Shown here in pieces: positions 18,072 to 29,785 of a stretch of DNA of 48,251 nucleotides. The first letter of the stretch is position 1; each line of letters starts with the position of its first letter. Under the pieces are notes generated by a model. The model made no database searches and had not been told where the DNA came from. It saw nothing but the letters and a program-made list of their open reading frames with translations. Origin of the DNA: Stentor coeruleus (lineage: Eukaryota; Ciliophora; Heterotrichea; Heterotrichida; Stentoridae); assembly GCA_001970955.1 (NCBI GenBank), contig MPUH01000522.1:1-48251 (forward strand), written 5' to 3'. The translations under genes were made by a program, and so were the position numbers.

Positions 18072-20249
18072 ATGGTTTCTCACTTTTTAAAAAGCTGCCT
18101 TCCATTCTCCAACACCCATCCAAATTCTAACTCAAACCTATTGTTTCCTGATCATATCTCAAATTTCCCATCTGAAATTTTTCACTCTGAAAAATTCTTA
18201 AATCCTATCAATAACTCAAAAGAAAGACAAAAAGTTCTTGAAACTATCTACAGCTTATATATCCAATCCCATAAAACTAGTATCACTTATTTATCACTTA
18301 CTTCAAATCATACTTATCTTTTATCCATGTCCTCCGATACAGAAATAAAAATCTGGGATTTAATCCAAAAAAAGCAAATCACTAATTTATATACTCATAT
18401 AAATCATGTTAAATCAATAGGTTTACATAAAAGTGCAAAGTATATAGCTTTAAACTGTTTTAATAACAAATGTGTTGTACTAAAAATCAAAATTACAGAA
18501 AAATCCAAAAATGATATAAGAAAAAGGTTTAAAAAATCATCATCGCTAAGCATTCCAGATTGTAAAAGCCAAACTTTTAAAGGTAGTGATTTTAAAGATC
18601 ATGAAATTTTGGAAAAATATAGAAATTTGCCTAATGATTATAAAAGCTTAATAGAATTCGCTATTGTTTTTAACAGAAGAGAATATGCGATACTTGGATA
18701 TGTTGATGGGAGGATTTTATTGTTGAATTTAGAAGAGGAAAGTAAGACTTTTTTTTTACCAGGACATAAAAATCAGATTGTAGCTGTTGCTGTATCAGTT
18801 GATAGAAATTTTATTGCATCAAGTTGTAAAGATAACTTTTTAAGGGTCTGGGATTTAAAAGCTCAAAAACAGATTTCTGAGACCTGCTGGGATAAAACAA
18901 AATGTTTGCTTTTTTATAATAGTTCTTATCCTACAGAAAAGGATTCTTTAGCTTTTACTAGCGATAATAAGTTTATTATAGGGTTTTCAAAGAATGTGAT
19001 TATGATATGGGATTTTACTAATTTAAGACTAAGGCTACGAAATGAGTTTGATATGAATATTATATTTGCTGATATTACACCTAATAATGAGAAACTTATA
19101 GTTTATGCTGGAAAGTTTTACCTTTTAGACTTAAAAACTTTTACTTTTTCAAACTGTGAGGAAGCTAATTTGTTAAATAGGGTTTATAAAAAAATAACTA
19201 ACGATAGCAAATATGCTATTATTGGAAACAGTATATTTTTAGGTTTCTGGAATCTTAAAAGTGGGAATGTTTTAAGTTTTTTAGTCCCAGAGATAAAGTT
19301 CTTAGCTTTGATTCAAGAAGGAAACTCTCTTCTATGTTCTAGCAGTTATTCAACTTCAATATATAACAAATCATCAAAATCAATTGAAACTTTATATTCA
19401 GAATCCAATGTTTCAAACTCATTTACCTTATCCTTAGATACAAACATATTCGTTACCGCAAGCCAAAATTCAATATCCATATACAATCTCAAAACCACCA
19501 AAAAAATATCCAACTTTCCAGGACCTTTTTACGCTAATCCTATACTTGTATCAATATCTTCTAACAACAAATTCCTTATCTGTTCATTAAAAGGTGGAAC
19601 TTTGACATTAATAAACTTATCCACATATAAATTTGACAATTTTCTTACAACTTTTATCGATGTTCCATTAGGGCTTATATTATCTCATTCTAATAAATTT
19701 GCTATAACTTTTTCTAATAAAGGGATAATAAAATTTTGGAATGTTGATGAAAAAGTTGTTGAAGCTGAGATTTTTAAAGGTCATGAAGAGATTAATTGTT
19801 TTTCAATCAGTGCTAATGATGAATATATTGTTACTGGTGGGTATATGAATATAGGAAATTGTGTAAGTGTTTGGGATTTAAGGAATAAGGATTTAAAAGG
19901 TAGACTTAGAGGGCATAATGGGAAAATAAATGTAATTGTTGTTAGTGAGAATATTAAGTTTATAGTTTCTGGGTCTGATGATAAGACAATTATTGTATGG
20001 AATTTGTTTAAAATGCAGAAAGAGTTTATGTTGGAAGGACATATAAATAAAGTTAAGAGTATTGCGATAGATAGAAATTTTGAATGGGCATATTCTGCTT
20101 CTCAAGGTGGGACTATAAGAGTGTGGAATTTATCTAAGCAGGAAGAAAGTAAAAAAATTATTAGGCTACATGAAAAAGAATTGATTAAACTATGGAAAAA
20201 ATACCCTGAATTAGAACCTTATCATGAATGGTCTTGCAATGACTCTTAG
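18072..20249 (+). CDS. WD40-repeat protein
   Basis: A 725-residue protein made largely of WD40 repeats. Clear repeat endings are IKIWDL (about 95-100), LRVWDLK (about 258-264), IMIWDF, IKFWNV, VSVWDLR (about 600), IIVWNLF (about 643) and IRVWNLS (about 685), with GH dipeptides at the expected distance before several (PGHKNQ, KGHEEI, RGHNGK, EGHINK). Degenerate blades fill the middle, so probably two beta-propellers of about seven blades each. Such proteins are scaffolds for protein complexes. The N-terminal 70 residues are polar and not part of a propeller. No extra catalytic domain such as NACHT is present. The specific role is unknown. Confidence 0.85.
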   Translation: MVSHFLKSCLPFSNTHPNSNSNLLFPDHISNFPSEIFHSEKFLNPINNSKERQKVLETIYSLYIQSHKTSITYLSLTSNHTYLLSMSSDTEIKIWDLIQKKQITNLYTHINHVKSIGLHKSAKYIALNCFNNKCVVLKIKITEKSKNDIRKRFKKSSSLSIPDCKSQTFKGSDFKDHEILEKYRNLPNDYKSLIEFAIVFNRREYAILGYVDGRILLLNLEEESKTFFLPGHKNQIVAVAVSVDRNFIASSCKDNFLRVWDLKAQKQISETCWDKTKCLLFYNSSYPTEKDSLAFTSDNKFIIGFSKNVIMIWDFTNLRLRLRNEFDMNIIFADITPNNEKLIVYAGKFYLLDLKTFTFSNCEEANLLNRVYKKITNDSKYAIIGNSIFLGFWNLKSGNVLSFLVPEIKFLALIQEGNSLLCSSSYSTSIYNKSSKSIETLYSESNVSNSFTLSLDTNIFVTASQNSISIYNLKTTKKISNFPGPFYANPILVSISSNNKFLICSLKGGTLTLINLSTYKFDNFLTTFIDVPLGLILSHSNKFAITFSNKGIIKFWNVDEKVVEAEIFKGHEEINCFSISANDEYIVTGGYMNIGNCVSVWDLRNKDLKGRLRGHNGKINVIVVSENIKFIVSGSDDKTIIVWNLFKMQKEFMLEGHINKVKSIAIDRNFEWAYSASQGGTIRVWNLSKQEESKKIIRLHEKELIKLWKKYPELEPYHEWSCNDS

Positions 20250-20795
20250 AGGGGCCATAAATATAGAAGGCTTTGAGTGAGGGATGCTTTGATAATCAAA
20301 ATCATAATAAGTAGATAAAAAAGTTGAAAAGTACTTTTTGTGTATAATTTTAATATAGAGAACGAAGATGATATAAAAATTATTAAATAATAGTTTAAAC
20401 GTATAATTTTACCTTCAGTTTTTAATATCTAATTTTTGCTAACCAAAACCCATGAACTTGCAAATTACAACAACCCAGCTAAATATAATAAAATTATAAA
20501 ATTATCACCTACAATATCTACCATCCTGCTCCAATATTCTATTACTACTCTTTTTCAAACCTCCAAAAAAAACCAAAATTTATCATATCTTTCACCCAAA
20601 CCTAATCTTCTTCTCTAATTTTATCAAAATCCTTATGCCCTATAAACAAAATTCCCACAACCCATTTTTTTTCCAATCCAAACTTCCTAAGCCCATCCAA
20701 TTCCCACAATCCTTCATATCCTCTTCAAAAACTTATCTATCCTATATTTACCAAATACCTCATTATCATACTAAACCTATACCATTTTCTATGTA
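20250..20795. other. Intergenic spacer (tandem + genes)
   Basis: 546 bp. From about 20440 to 20790 the + strand is extremely G-poor and C/A/T-rich, the best example of the 5'-flank signature. A 60-codon ORF there is a by-product of this composition, not a gene. Confidence 0.55.
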
Positions 20796-21377
20796 ATGGA
20801 CAATCAGTATAAACTAATTACGTTAGGGAGCTTCAGTGTAGGAAAAACTTGCATTTTAATGAAAGCTACTGAGCCAGGATTCAAATTTCCAGACAACTAT
20901 ATGTGCACAATTGGAGTCGACTACAAAATAAAACAACATGAGTTTAAAGGAAGAACCATAAAGCTAACAATATGGGATACAGCTGGTCAAGAACGTTTCT
21001 ATAGTGTAAATCGCTTTTATTTCAGTGGATGTCAAGGGGTTATTCTTGTATATGATATCACATCATTAGAATCCTTTGAGAAAATCCCAAGTTATATCGA
21101 AGACTTTAAACAGCACTCAACAAATGAATGCGCTTTTATCTTAGTTGGCAATAAAAAAGACTGTAAAGATAGGAAAGTTATGTATGAAGATGGGGAAGCA
21201 TTAGCATTATCACATAATATTCCATTTGTGGAATGTTCAGCGTTGTCTGGGGAGAATATTAATGCGATATTTGATATGATAATAGAACAATTGAGTATTA
21301 AAGAGAAATATGATGAGAATTATAGGAAAAGTTTTGCTATTGAAGTTGTTAAAAAGCCGAAAAAATGTTGTATTTGA
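20796..21377 (+). CDS. Rab-family small GTPase
   Basis: A 193-residue Ras-superfamily GTPase. All nucleotide-binding motifs are visible: P-loop GSFSVGKT (12-19), switch I Thr in YMCTIGVDYK (about 35-44), DTAGQER (about 61-67), NKKD (about 118-121, the guanine-specificity motif) and SAL (about 147-149). The IGVDYK and WDTAGQERF segments are Rab-like. The C-terminus KKPKKCCI ends in a dicysteine motif for geranylgeranylation, so it should cycle between cytosol and vesicle membranes. Rabs direct vesicle traffic; the subfamily is not clear from sequence alone. All switch residues look intact, including the Gln of DTAGQ, so GTP hydrolysis should be normal. Confidence 0.93.
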   Translation: MDNQYKLITLGSFSVGKTCILMKATEPGFKFPDNYMCTIGVDYKIKQHEFKGRTIKLTIWDTAGQERFYSVNRFYFSGCQGVILVYDITSLESFEKIPSYIEDFKQHSTNECAFILVGNKKDCKDRKVMYEDGEALALSHNIPFVECSALSGENINAIFDMIIEQLSIKEKYDENYRKSFAIEVVKKPKKCCI

Positions 21378-21522
21378 TTTAAGGAGTGCAAGGTATTTAA
21401 TTAATTATGATTTATGCAAAGGTTTTTATGTATATGATATGATTTTTTGGGTTTTAAATGATAAATGTATGTTTTATGACTAGTTTTTTTATATAAGATT
21501 TTATGTTAAAAGCCCCCTTATA

Positions 21523-21903
21523 ATGGAAATAAGCTTAGATACGGCGTTAAATGAGTTTAATACATCTAGTAAACAGATTGAACTGATTGAAAGTATTGAG
21601 TATGTTCATACTGCAGAAATGGATTTAGATGAAATGTTGAGTTTGAGGAGTATAAATGCATTCGCCAAAAGGTATTTTGAAAATGAATTATGTAAATATA
21701 AACAGGTTATTAGTGTTAGTGAAGGGATGATTACATGTAAAGTGTTTGTTGATGGGAAACAGGTTAGTGAAGCTACAGCTAGAAGTTTTAATCATGCTAG
21801 GGTACAAGCAGCAATACTTGCTTTACAGGATAGAAATTTTGACCTACTCAAAACCTGGCTTGAAATGCATAAAGCTCACCTTCAAGCTTATCTTTCTATA
21901 TAA
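21523..21903 (+). CDS. Small protein with a single dsRNA-binding-like domain
   Basis: A 126-residue protein, 145 bp after the Rab gene. Residues about 40-102 fit a double-stranded RNA-binding domain. A first helix (SLRSINAFAKRYFEN) is followed by strands in YKQVISVSEGMITCKVFVDGKQVSEATA, then a last helix SFNHARVQAAILALQ ending in the usual AAxxAL pattern. In canonical domains the last helix begins KKxAK and contacts the RNA backbone; here it reads FNHAR, so the main Lys contacts are missing and binding may be weak or replaced by protein interaction. No other domain is attached. The fold assignment is moderately sure; the role is unknown. Confidence 0.6.
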   Translation: MEISLDTALNEFNTSSKQIELIESIEYVHTAEMDLDEMLSLRSINAFAKRYFENELCKYKQVISVSEGMITCKVFVDGKQVSEATARSFNHARVQAAILALQDRNFDLLKTWLEMHKAHLQAYLSI

Positions 21904-22684
21904 ACTTTAGAATAATATAGGATTTTTCATATGATAAAATGAATGTAGAAGAGGAAAGTGCAATGGAAATTGTATGTAAAGTTTGCCTTTGAATTTTTAG
22001 AAATAGATTTAGATAGTATGAGTTTGGGGAATATAAAGGATTTTTTAATGGTTTTTGAAATAATTCTAAGATAAAATATTTGGGAAAATGCTGTGTATAA
22101 TTTAATTTACTATTCGGGAACTCACTATCTATAAAAATACAGGACAAAAACCTAAAATTTATTATTAACCAATATCAGGTTTATTTCAAATAGCTAAACA
22201 CAAAATCAAAACATACTTCTTAAAATCTGTAGAAATACTTTCTGATTTCCATCTTGGGCAAACTTCGAAAGATCACATAACACTTAGTAGAGTCCCATAA
22301 ATTGAAATAGCCATATCCTTCAACACTAATAATTTCCCATCTCTAACCTCCAAAATTAATAACCTCTACCATCTCATAACTATTAAACTAAAAACTAAAC
22401 CCTATTCCATCTTCCTCTTTCATATAAAAATTTTCCATTACAAAAAAAATTCATACCATCTACACATAACCAATTAAACTCATCCTATACCCTAACCTTT
22501 AACAATATTTCCAACAAAAAATCTTACCAATGCATCAAATTAAAACAAAATATAAAAACCTCATCTCTTCACTTATATCCCATAATTTTATACACAAACC
22601 AAATCCTAAAGTCCTTCCCTTAATTCTTAAATACATTCCTATAATCCTAAATTAATCAAAGCAAACAATTTATATCCATCCTAG
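21904..22684. other. Convergent intergenic spacer
   Basis: 781 bp between convergent 3' ends. It is T/G-rich to about 22090, then A/C-rich up to 22680, i.e. T/G-rich on the coding strand of each gene as expected for two 3' flanks. No gene. Confidence 0.55.
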
Positions 22685-23275
22685 TTATTTCTTGAAATAA
22701 TCTATATACTTCTTAAAACTTTTGCTGAGATTATTGTGTGAAGCAAAGGAATTGAAAATATCTATAATCAAAGTTGTTATTGAAACATAAAGTGCTCTAT
22801 ATTGTAATGGGACTAAATAAAAGTTCAAAAAGCTCACAGGCAGCCAATAACTAAAACTAGATCCCAAAGCAAGCCAATAATCTCTAGAAAATTTTTCAGA
22901 AATTTTTTCAGGCTGATGTTCAAGTTTATTAGTCCACATCATGAAAAATGCTAATTCTAAAGGGACGTAAATCAACTGTTCGCATGATAATTTTTTTAAA
23001 GCACTGATTTTAGTCATTTGGCTTCCAAAAAGCCTATCAAGAAGAGGTAACCAGATTTTAGCTTCAATTCCTACTTCAAAACCCCCATATGAACTTACGA
23101 CTAAGCCTCGTTTTTTGTCGTAAGATTTTTGCTCTACAACATGCTGAGCTATGTAGTCTCCAATAAACCCAATGAAACATCCACTTGCCACTCTGCATTT
23201 ATCTTACTGTGTTCTCAGAGGGTATTGATTTAGATAACTAATATAAATAGTCCACAGCTTTCTAAGAGTGACCAT
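22685..23275 (-). CDS. Mpv17/PMP22-family membrane protein, one 15-nt intron
   Basis: The ORF from 23191 lacks an ATG. Removing a 15-nt intron (23193-23207, GTAAGATAAATGCAG on the minus strand) joins it to an upstream exon starting at ATG 23275, giving 191 residues. The new exon supplies YLNQYPLRTQ, the family's conserved N-terminal YPxxT motif; the intron splits the Gln codon. Further family marks are GCFIGFIGDYIAQ (about 27-39), P-rich contact region EQLIYVPLEL, and LPVSFLNFYLVPLQYR (about 142-157, usual form WP-x-x-x-x-NF-x-x-VP-x-x-x-R). About four membrane segments are predicted. Family members lie in the inner mitochondrial or peroxisomal membrane and form channels; which organelle applies here is unknown. 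Confidence 0.9.
23193..23207 (-). other. 15-nt intron in the Mpv17-family gene
   Basis: GTAAGATAAATGCAG contains an in-frame stop (TAA) and sits at a phase-2 position in the Gln codon. Its removal restores the conserved YPLRTQ N-terminus. Length and GTA...AG borders match heterotrich tiny introns. Confidence 0.9.
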
Positions 23276-25290
23276 TTAAGAATATATATAAAGATGCTAG
23301 AGATTAAACTTTTAGAGATATATAGAAAAGTTTGAGAGAGTTTTTTTTTTAAAGATTATTTTAAGATTTTAGGTTTTTATTTGTGTTGTAAGGACTAAAA
23401 AAAGAAAGTGTGGGAAAATTTTTGGGTAAAATTTTTTATGGAAAATAAAGGATTGGAAGCTAATATCAGATTTGTTTATGACTGTAGGTTTGAATAAAAA
23501 GTAAATCTATATGGGTGATTTAAAATGTTACAAAAAATCGACAAAAACTTTGAGATATCTTTTTTATTTTGTGTTTGATCTTAACAATAAATACTTTGAA
23601 AAGAATACTAAATCATTTTAACGAATATTAAATTATAGCAATTACAAAATAATAAAAAACATTAATTAACATCTAATAATCTACTTATTCTCATAATTTT
23701 ATTTGACTAAACTAAATAATATTTTACCCAAATTCTATTAAAAATCTATATCCTAAATCTTAAAACTTAAAATATTCAACTATAAGCATTTACAAATTTC
23801 AGGTTCAAAAGATATCATTTTAAATAGCTCAAGTTGATTTTTTAACACATGCACATATTTTATAGTAAATTTCTTATAATCTTATTTCTTATACATTAAA
23901 TTTTTAAAAATAAATAATATCTTATCTCTTTAGCATATATTTCTAATCTACTTACTTGCAGTATATCCCTTCAAAATAAAGTATTTGTAATGTTCATTTT
24001 CAATATTATTATATATATATTTTACATACTTTTATCTTGTTTCACAACAAAATAATAAACTAAACTCTTATAATAGATTCAAGTCTATCCCTTAACTTTT
24101 TAATGCGTTTATAAGTTTTTTACTATATTTTTGCTATACTTATAAAAGTAGCCAATTATTTTTATTCCATAAGCTTAATCAAATAATATATTTTACAGAG
24201 CAAGATTGTTTTTGCCCTTGCTCAAGAAACTTAAAACTTTATTATGGTTTAAAGTTAAGTTGTTATATGTAAAAATACTTAGAATTCTTATGAGAACTAA
24301 GTGGGTGCTAAATATTTGATATAATTTTTTGGTTTTTGAATAGGAATAGATTAAGCGATTAGGTTAAAGTGTAAGAAAAATTATATTCAATTATTTGTAT
24401 AGTGATGCAGGGGCTAAAAAACTAAACGCTAACTGTTTCAAATATTTTACAGTCTGTATTCATAAAAATCTAGGTTGATTAGCCTATTTTATCATGAATC
24501 ATTTTACCTTTTTTCATTAAGGCATGTTGAAGCATTTTTTTATCTTGGAATAAAGGCAAAAAGTTAAAATACAAGAATTTTTTTTCAGTTAGAGTATTGA
24601 GAAAGTAGGCTATGCACATATTACTTCTTTTTTTACCTAATTTATATTTTTTGCATGTCTTGAATTATTTCAGCTTTTGACTCTTTTTACATAAAAGGGT
24701 ATTAACATATTTTAATATATTTATATGCTTTTAATCTGCTTATAAAAACAATTTATATACTCAAAACTAACTTTTCTTAGGGTTTTTTAGGATTTATATA
24801 TTTTAGTCTAAGACATATAAAAGCATAATATCAAAGCTAATATCAATTGCTCGAGGTCATTTTCTATTAAAAATTCACTTTTAAGCTGAAATGATAGCTA
24901 AAAAACTAAATTTACTTAGATGGTGCATTCGGTAATAGATAATGTCTTGAAAAATAAATATTTAATATAACTTGGAGACTAATCAAGAGCAGTTTTTATT
25001 ATCATAGAAACTGATTTTGATAGCATTTTTTGCAGAAACGAATAGAAAAAGGTAAAGTAAATTATATTACCCAGCCATCATGAGCATAAAATTAGAGGTA
25101 GTAAAAAAATAAACTTTAAAAACTAAGAAGACTGATTGATTTTCATAATAAGAAGTCGAGAAAGAAGATTATCTAAAAGAAATCCTTTTTAAAGTATTAG
25201 TTTAAAGTGTTAACAATCATTATTATCCTATTCATATACCTATGAGATATTTCAATTATCTAAATAACTGTTGCTGGCGTTTATATAATA
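23276..25290. other. Gene-free AT-rich region
   Basis: Two kilobases with no supported gene. The first 250 bp are G/T-rich on the + strand (5' flank of the Mpv17-family gene). After about 23600 the sequence is AT-rich with many short homopolymers, and the strand asymmetry seen elsewhere fades. No tRNA or snRNA is recognised. Confidence 0.5.
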
Positions 25291-25590
25291 ATGGAAACCA
25301 AGGAATTGATTATAACTCTCTACTGCTGCATGTTTGAAGACTGTGATAAATCATACAAGTCAAAGTTCAATCTCAAATGGCACATCGAGAAAATACACTT
25401 AAAATCGAAAAAGTTCTCATGCCCGAAATGCAATCAATCATTCGCATCAAACCAAAACCTCAAAGAACACATGTATAAACACGAAAGAAAAAAACCATAC
25501 AAATGTAGGCTGTGTGGAGAGCAATTTAGACAATACAGCTTTTTATATATCCATATGAGAGAGCATGATAATGAGGATGACTTGATTTAG
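25291..25590 (+). CDS. Three-finger C2H2 zinc-finger protein, copy 1
   Basis: A 99-residue protein consisting almost only of three C2H2 fingers. Finger 1 has C13, C18, H31, H36 with the wider C-x4-C and H-x4-H spacing; finger 2 has C44, C47, H60, H64; finger 3 has C72, C75, H88, H92. The linker before finger 3 reads HERKKPY, a weak form of TGEKPY. By position in the finger, helix residues -1, 2, 3, 6 are S/F/N/W, S/Q/N/E and Q/S/F/I. It is probably a nuclear sequence-specific DNA-binding protein, but no effector domain exists. It is the most diverged of three paralogs spaced 4.5 kb apart on one strand. Confidence 0.85.
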   Translation: METKELIITLYCCMFEDCDKSYKSKFNLKWHIEKIHLKSKKFSCPKCNQSFASNQNLKEHMYKHERKKPYKCRLCGEQFRQYSFLYIHMREHDNEDDLI

Positions 25591-28500
25591 GAAATAAAAT
25601 TAAATAAAAAAAAGCTTTTATTATATATTAAGAAACTTAAAATCTTTAAGAAAATTGTAGAGAGGATTGATGAAATTGGGTGTTAAGGTGTTATAAAGTG
25701 CGAGAGTAATTTGTCATGATATGCAGGATTTTATTAATTATAATATGGAAAATAAAATGTCGATAGCTCATAGAAATTGTATAAAAATCATTGTGAGAAA
25801 GTTTTATTTGGTATTTGATTATTAATATATAAAATTTTCGGCTATGTATTATATTAGGAACCAGGGTATATATTTTATATAAAAGCATCTTTTAGCTATG
25901 CTCTGAGGTACACAAATCTATGCTTTTAGTTGAAGATGTTGATAATAAAAGTTTAACACCTAAAAATATCGGATTTTTGTTAGTTTTGAATTGAAGTTTT
26001 CGATTTTATTATTATATTTGCACGAAAACAAATTTCGAGACATTATGCACTTTTATTTGTTGATCTGATAACTTTATATTTTGTTTTTATATTTATAAAC
26101 TTTGATGAATATAAAATACTATATATAATAGAGCTTATAAGTTTTATTTGGTTGAATATATTATAAATACTACAAATAGATCAATGTGGTTATTGATTGT
26201 GATGACTAAAAGTATAAAAAATACCAATTTTTGTTAAGAGTATGTAAATATTAATTATGTTTACTGTATAGGATATGTAAATACTATATTGGTTTATGAT
26301 TTTTATTAAGTTTTAGGGTAGCTTATATAGCAAAATCTAATAAATGAATACCCTTTAACTCTAATAAACTACGTAACATAATTTCTAAGGTTTTACTTAA
26401 ACAAAAATTAAGATAATTTTAAACAACTCAGAAATTTGTTGTAAAATTTATAATTGGCGTATCTCATTAGTTTTTACTGGATATATAAAATTGTGTAGTA
26501 TTTTAATTAGAAATACACCTTAATGCTCAATCTCAATTTTCAAACTTTCAAAAATAATATTAAATTTATAACTAATAGTCTTTGACTGGCTTTTTAGTTT
26601 TAATAATCGTTAACAAATCTATTTTTAGAATATGAATAACGACTACTGCTAAAATATTTTTTTCAATCACTGCAAAAAGAAAATGCATAGAAAAATTTAC
26701 AAACATTTTTCACTATAATTTTAATGTTTCCCCACTTTATTGATATAATTTCAATGTTTTATTCAAAGATTTATAGTAAATTTAGTTATTTTGCTTGAAA
26801 ATACCCTTATTTTCCCTGTTAAAACTCTATCAAAGTAAAGTACTTGATAGGCTTTATTTCAAAAAGAAGTTGTATGCTTTATTTTGTTTTCAGTATTATA
26901 AGGCAAGTTTTTTTATTAAATTTTGTTATCAAGCTAAATGCTTGACTAGTTGAAATAATTATGCTATTAATAAAAAAAGATCAAGATGTGGATCGAACTC
27001 AGGTTTGACTGAAATAAAAAATGGTGTTGAGTAAATATCTCAGTGCCTTTAAGGAATAGATTTCCTATATTTTGACTTAATTCTCCTATATAATTCTCAA
27101 TATAACTCACTTTTATGTATATACGGTCTATCTACTTATTAATTATGATACATTTATTAAGATTTTATTGTCTTTGTAAATAACATTTATCATAATGTTT
27201 ATTAGCCTTGTGAAGTTTTAATATCTAAGCTAATATAAAAGCCTTTAAATTTTTTATTTTCATAAGACTTTTAAAGTTGTAATTTATAACTATCAGCAAA
27301 TTTTTATATTACATAATATCTAAGACAACTATGATTATTTTACTATAAACCATAATTTGTTTTTATCTTACTTAATATTATTTTATACTCTAAGATAAGC
27401 CGAGTATATTAAACACCTTAAAAAAATATTCCATCTCTACACCAAATTGTATAAAATAAAAGTTTTTAAGGTAATAAATATCAAATTATATCAAATTCAT
27501 CGTACTAAGCAATTACACCATATCATTTAAGAATCAATAAGAACTTTATACATCTAATCCTCTAACAAACCCTCAGCCTAGGTCTTATAAATACTATAAA
27601 ATATAATCGCAGAAGGTAAATTATTTTATTAATTTCTAAATTTAAAACCAATTTTATATTCCCATTCCTGTCTTATCTTCTAATTTTCCATATATCTATC
27701 AAATATTATCTCCTTTTAAGCTTGAATCAAATATATTTTTATTTCCCTTATACTTCTATCATATCGCCAATATTTCAGGTTTTTATATACCCATTGCTAA
27801 CCTTTTAAACTTTTTTATCAACAAAAACATCTTAAGCTTTGTCTTATGCAATTTCATAAAAGCAAGCCTTAATAAAATTCTTGAATCAAAAAATCAGGAT
27901 TTGTCTTTTAAGTAACCAAAACATAAAGTGTCTTCTTCTAAAACTCTGCTTTTGTTAATCGCTATACCTTCAAGATCATATTGGATTGTCCAAAATATTA
28001 GCTTATAATCCACATCATCATATAAAATAAATTATGTAAAAATAATTTGAAATTTTATATAGTAGCTCAAACCCTATTTCGAAAAAAAAATCTTTTGTCC
28101 CTATGACTGAACCTTAAGGTTTGCGGTAAATCGATATTTATTATGTAAACTTTAATTTTCATTAGTTGTTTATTACATTTTTTACTTAAAAACTATTTTT
28201 TAAGCCTTTTTATCAGATAAAAATTTGAATTTTGGCCGAGTAAATTTCTTTAGTTTTTTACATGCCGGGAGTTTAATAGCTTTTATATGTAGTTTTATGA
28301 TATTCTTGTGTATAAAATATAAAAAAACCTTAATTATCTTAAAGTTCAAAGGAAAAAAAAATTGTAAGGAAAAGTTTTGGTAGTTGGTATTATAATTATT
28401 TATGATTGTATTACTGTTGCAAAGAAACCTTAGATAAATATATTTTAGAGTTATTAACAATTACAGAAAGCTAGATAATGGAAAGATATACGTTTTTAGG

Positions 28501-29785
28501 GTAATAATATAGTAATATGGTAACAAAAAAAAAGGACAATAAAGTATTTTAAACTGAAGGAAAAGTCGTTATAGGGTATGTTTTAGTAATGAAATGATAT
28601 AAAAAATAATTTTTTATCATAGTTCTGAAGGTCGAATTGAAAAAAAAAAATTCTTGGAAGTACGGAAAGAGTTTTTTTTTATAGTTGTTTTTCTTTATAT
28701 TATGTATTAAAACTTCATCAATTCTTAATAAAAAATCGATAAAAGGGCAAATGCAGCATTGCTTCATCCTGAAATTCAATCTGACTCCCTTCAACTCACT
28801 ACCTTTAATCAACTCTCCGTAACTTAAAAATATTCGTTTGCAGTATTGATAATTAAATAAATTTTCATTTAATCATTCAACTCTATCTCTATTTTCGATA
28901 AAGTTCCAAAACGCATTCATTTTTGGACTTTTAACAGCCTATTTAATAGTGCGATTAGCAAAAATATGGTAAAAATTTTAAAAATGCCGATAATATTTTC
29001 AAGACGACCAACTAAGCAAGTCTCTCCCCAAGCTAATCTGCATTCATTTCCTTAATAAAACATTATTTTTTATTAAGTAGTATCAAAATTAAAGATCAGT
29101 TATGAAAAAACTGTTCAAGTAATTTTAAAGGATTCCTCAAAAATTTAAATTTTGGTCAAGCATATAAGCACACTCAAGTCAAACCGACCATGTAATTATT
29201 CTTAGTTTTGTATAAGAAAGTTAGATATTACAAAGTTTTAAGTATCAGCAACTAGAAGAGTGCTTTTTTAAAGCTCATAGAAAAGCGGAAAATAAATTCA
29301 AATTTTCCCCAAGATTTTTTTTTAAAATCTCAAGTGAGGATTAGGAGATTTATGGAGAAAATTTATAGAAACAAAGAGTGATTTCAGAGTTATAAAAAAA
29401 TTAAATTTGGTATAGAAAGTCATAGTTAGAAGCAAGAAAAAGTTGAAGATTCGCTTGATAATAAAGGTGTGCAAAATATAGAAGAATACAGTTGATCGAG
29501 AACTAACTTTTATATATAGAAAGAAGCAGGGCGCAAAATAATGCCTTATTTGTGAGTTGTGCTGGATGATTTAGTGAAATTTAAAGCGTCAAATCGCGAT
29601 ATTCGAAGACAAATTACCCTTTATAGTTTGTAGTTTTAATAAAGCCTTTAAATACACAATAAATTTAAACAGTGTATTAAGGCAGAAACATAGTTAGCAT
29701 TTAAGAATTCATATAATATCTTTAAATTTATTACAATCAGAATACCTTAGAATACGCTGTATATAATTATGGTTATAATTTAATA
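25591..29785. other. 4.2-kb gene-free region between zinc-finger copies 1 and 2
   Basis: No supported gene on either strand. ORFs of 60-90 codons at 25691-25888, 28200-28460 and 28549-28812 (all minus) start at non-ATG codons or read as AT-rich low-complexity peptide (Phe, Ile, Lys, Asn, Tyr). I see no tRNA, and by eye no copy of the neighbouring spacer. Confidence 0.5.

Noticed and set aside
26985-27010. T-arm-like string gatcgaactc as part of a tRNA
   Set aside because: The last base of the consensus does not fit and no acceptor, D or anticodon arms can be folded around it.
28549-28812. 87-codon minus-strand ORF in the desert
   Set aside because: AT-rich peptide with Phe/Lys/Asn runs, no paralog in the other desert segments, and no flank signature.
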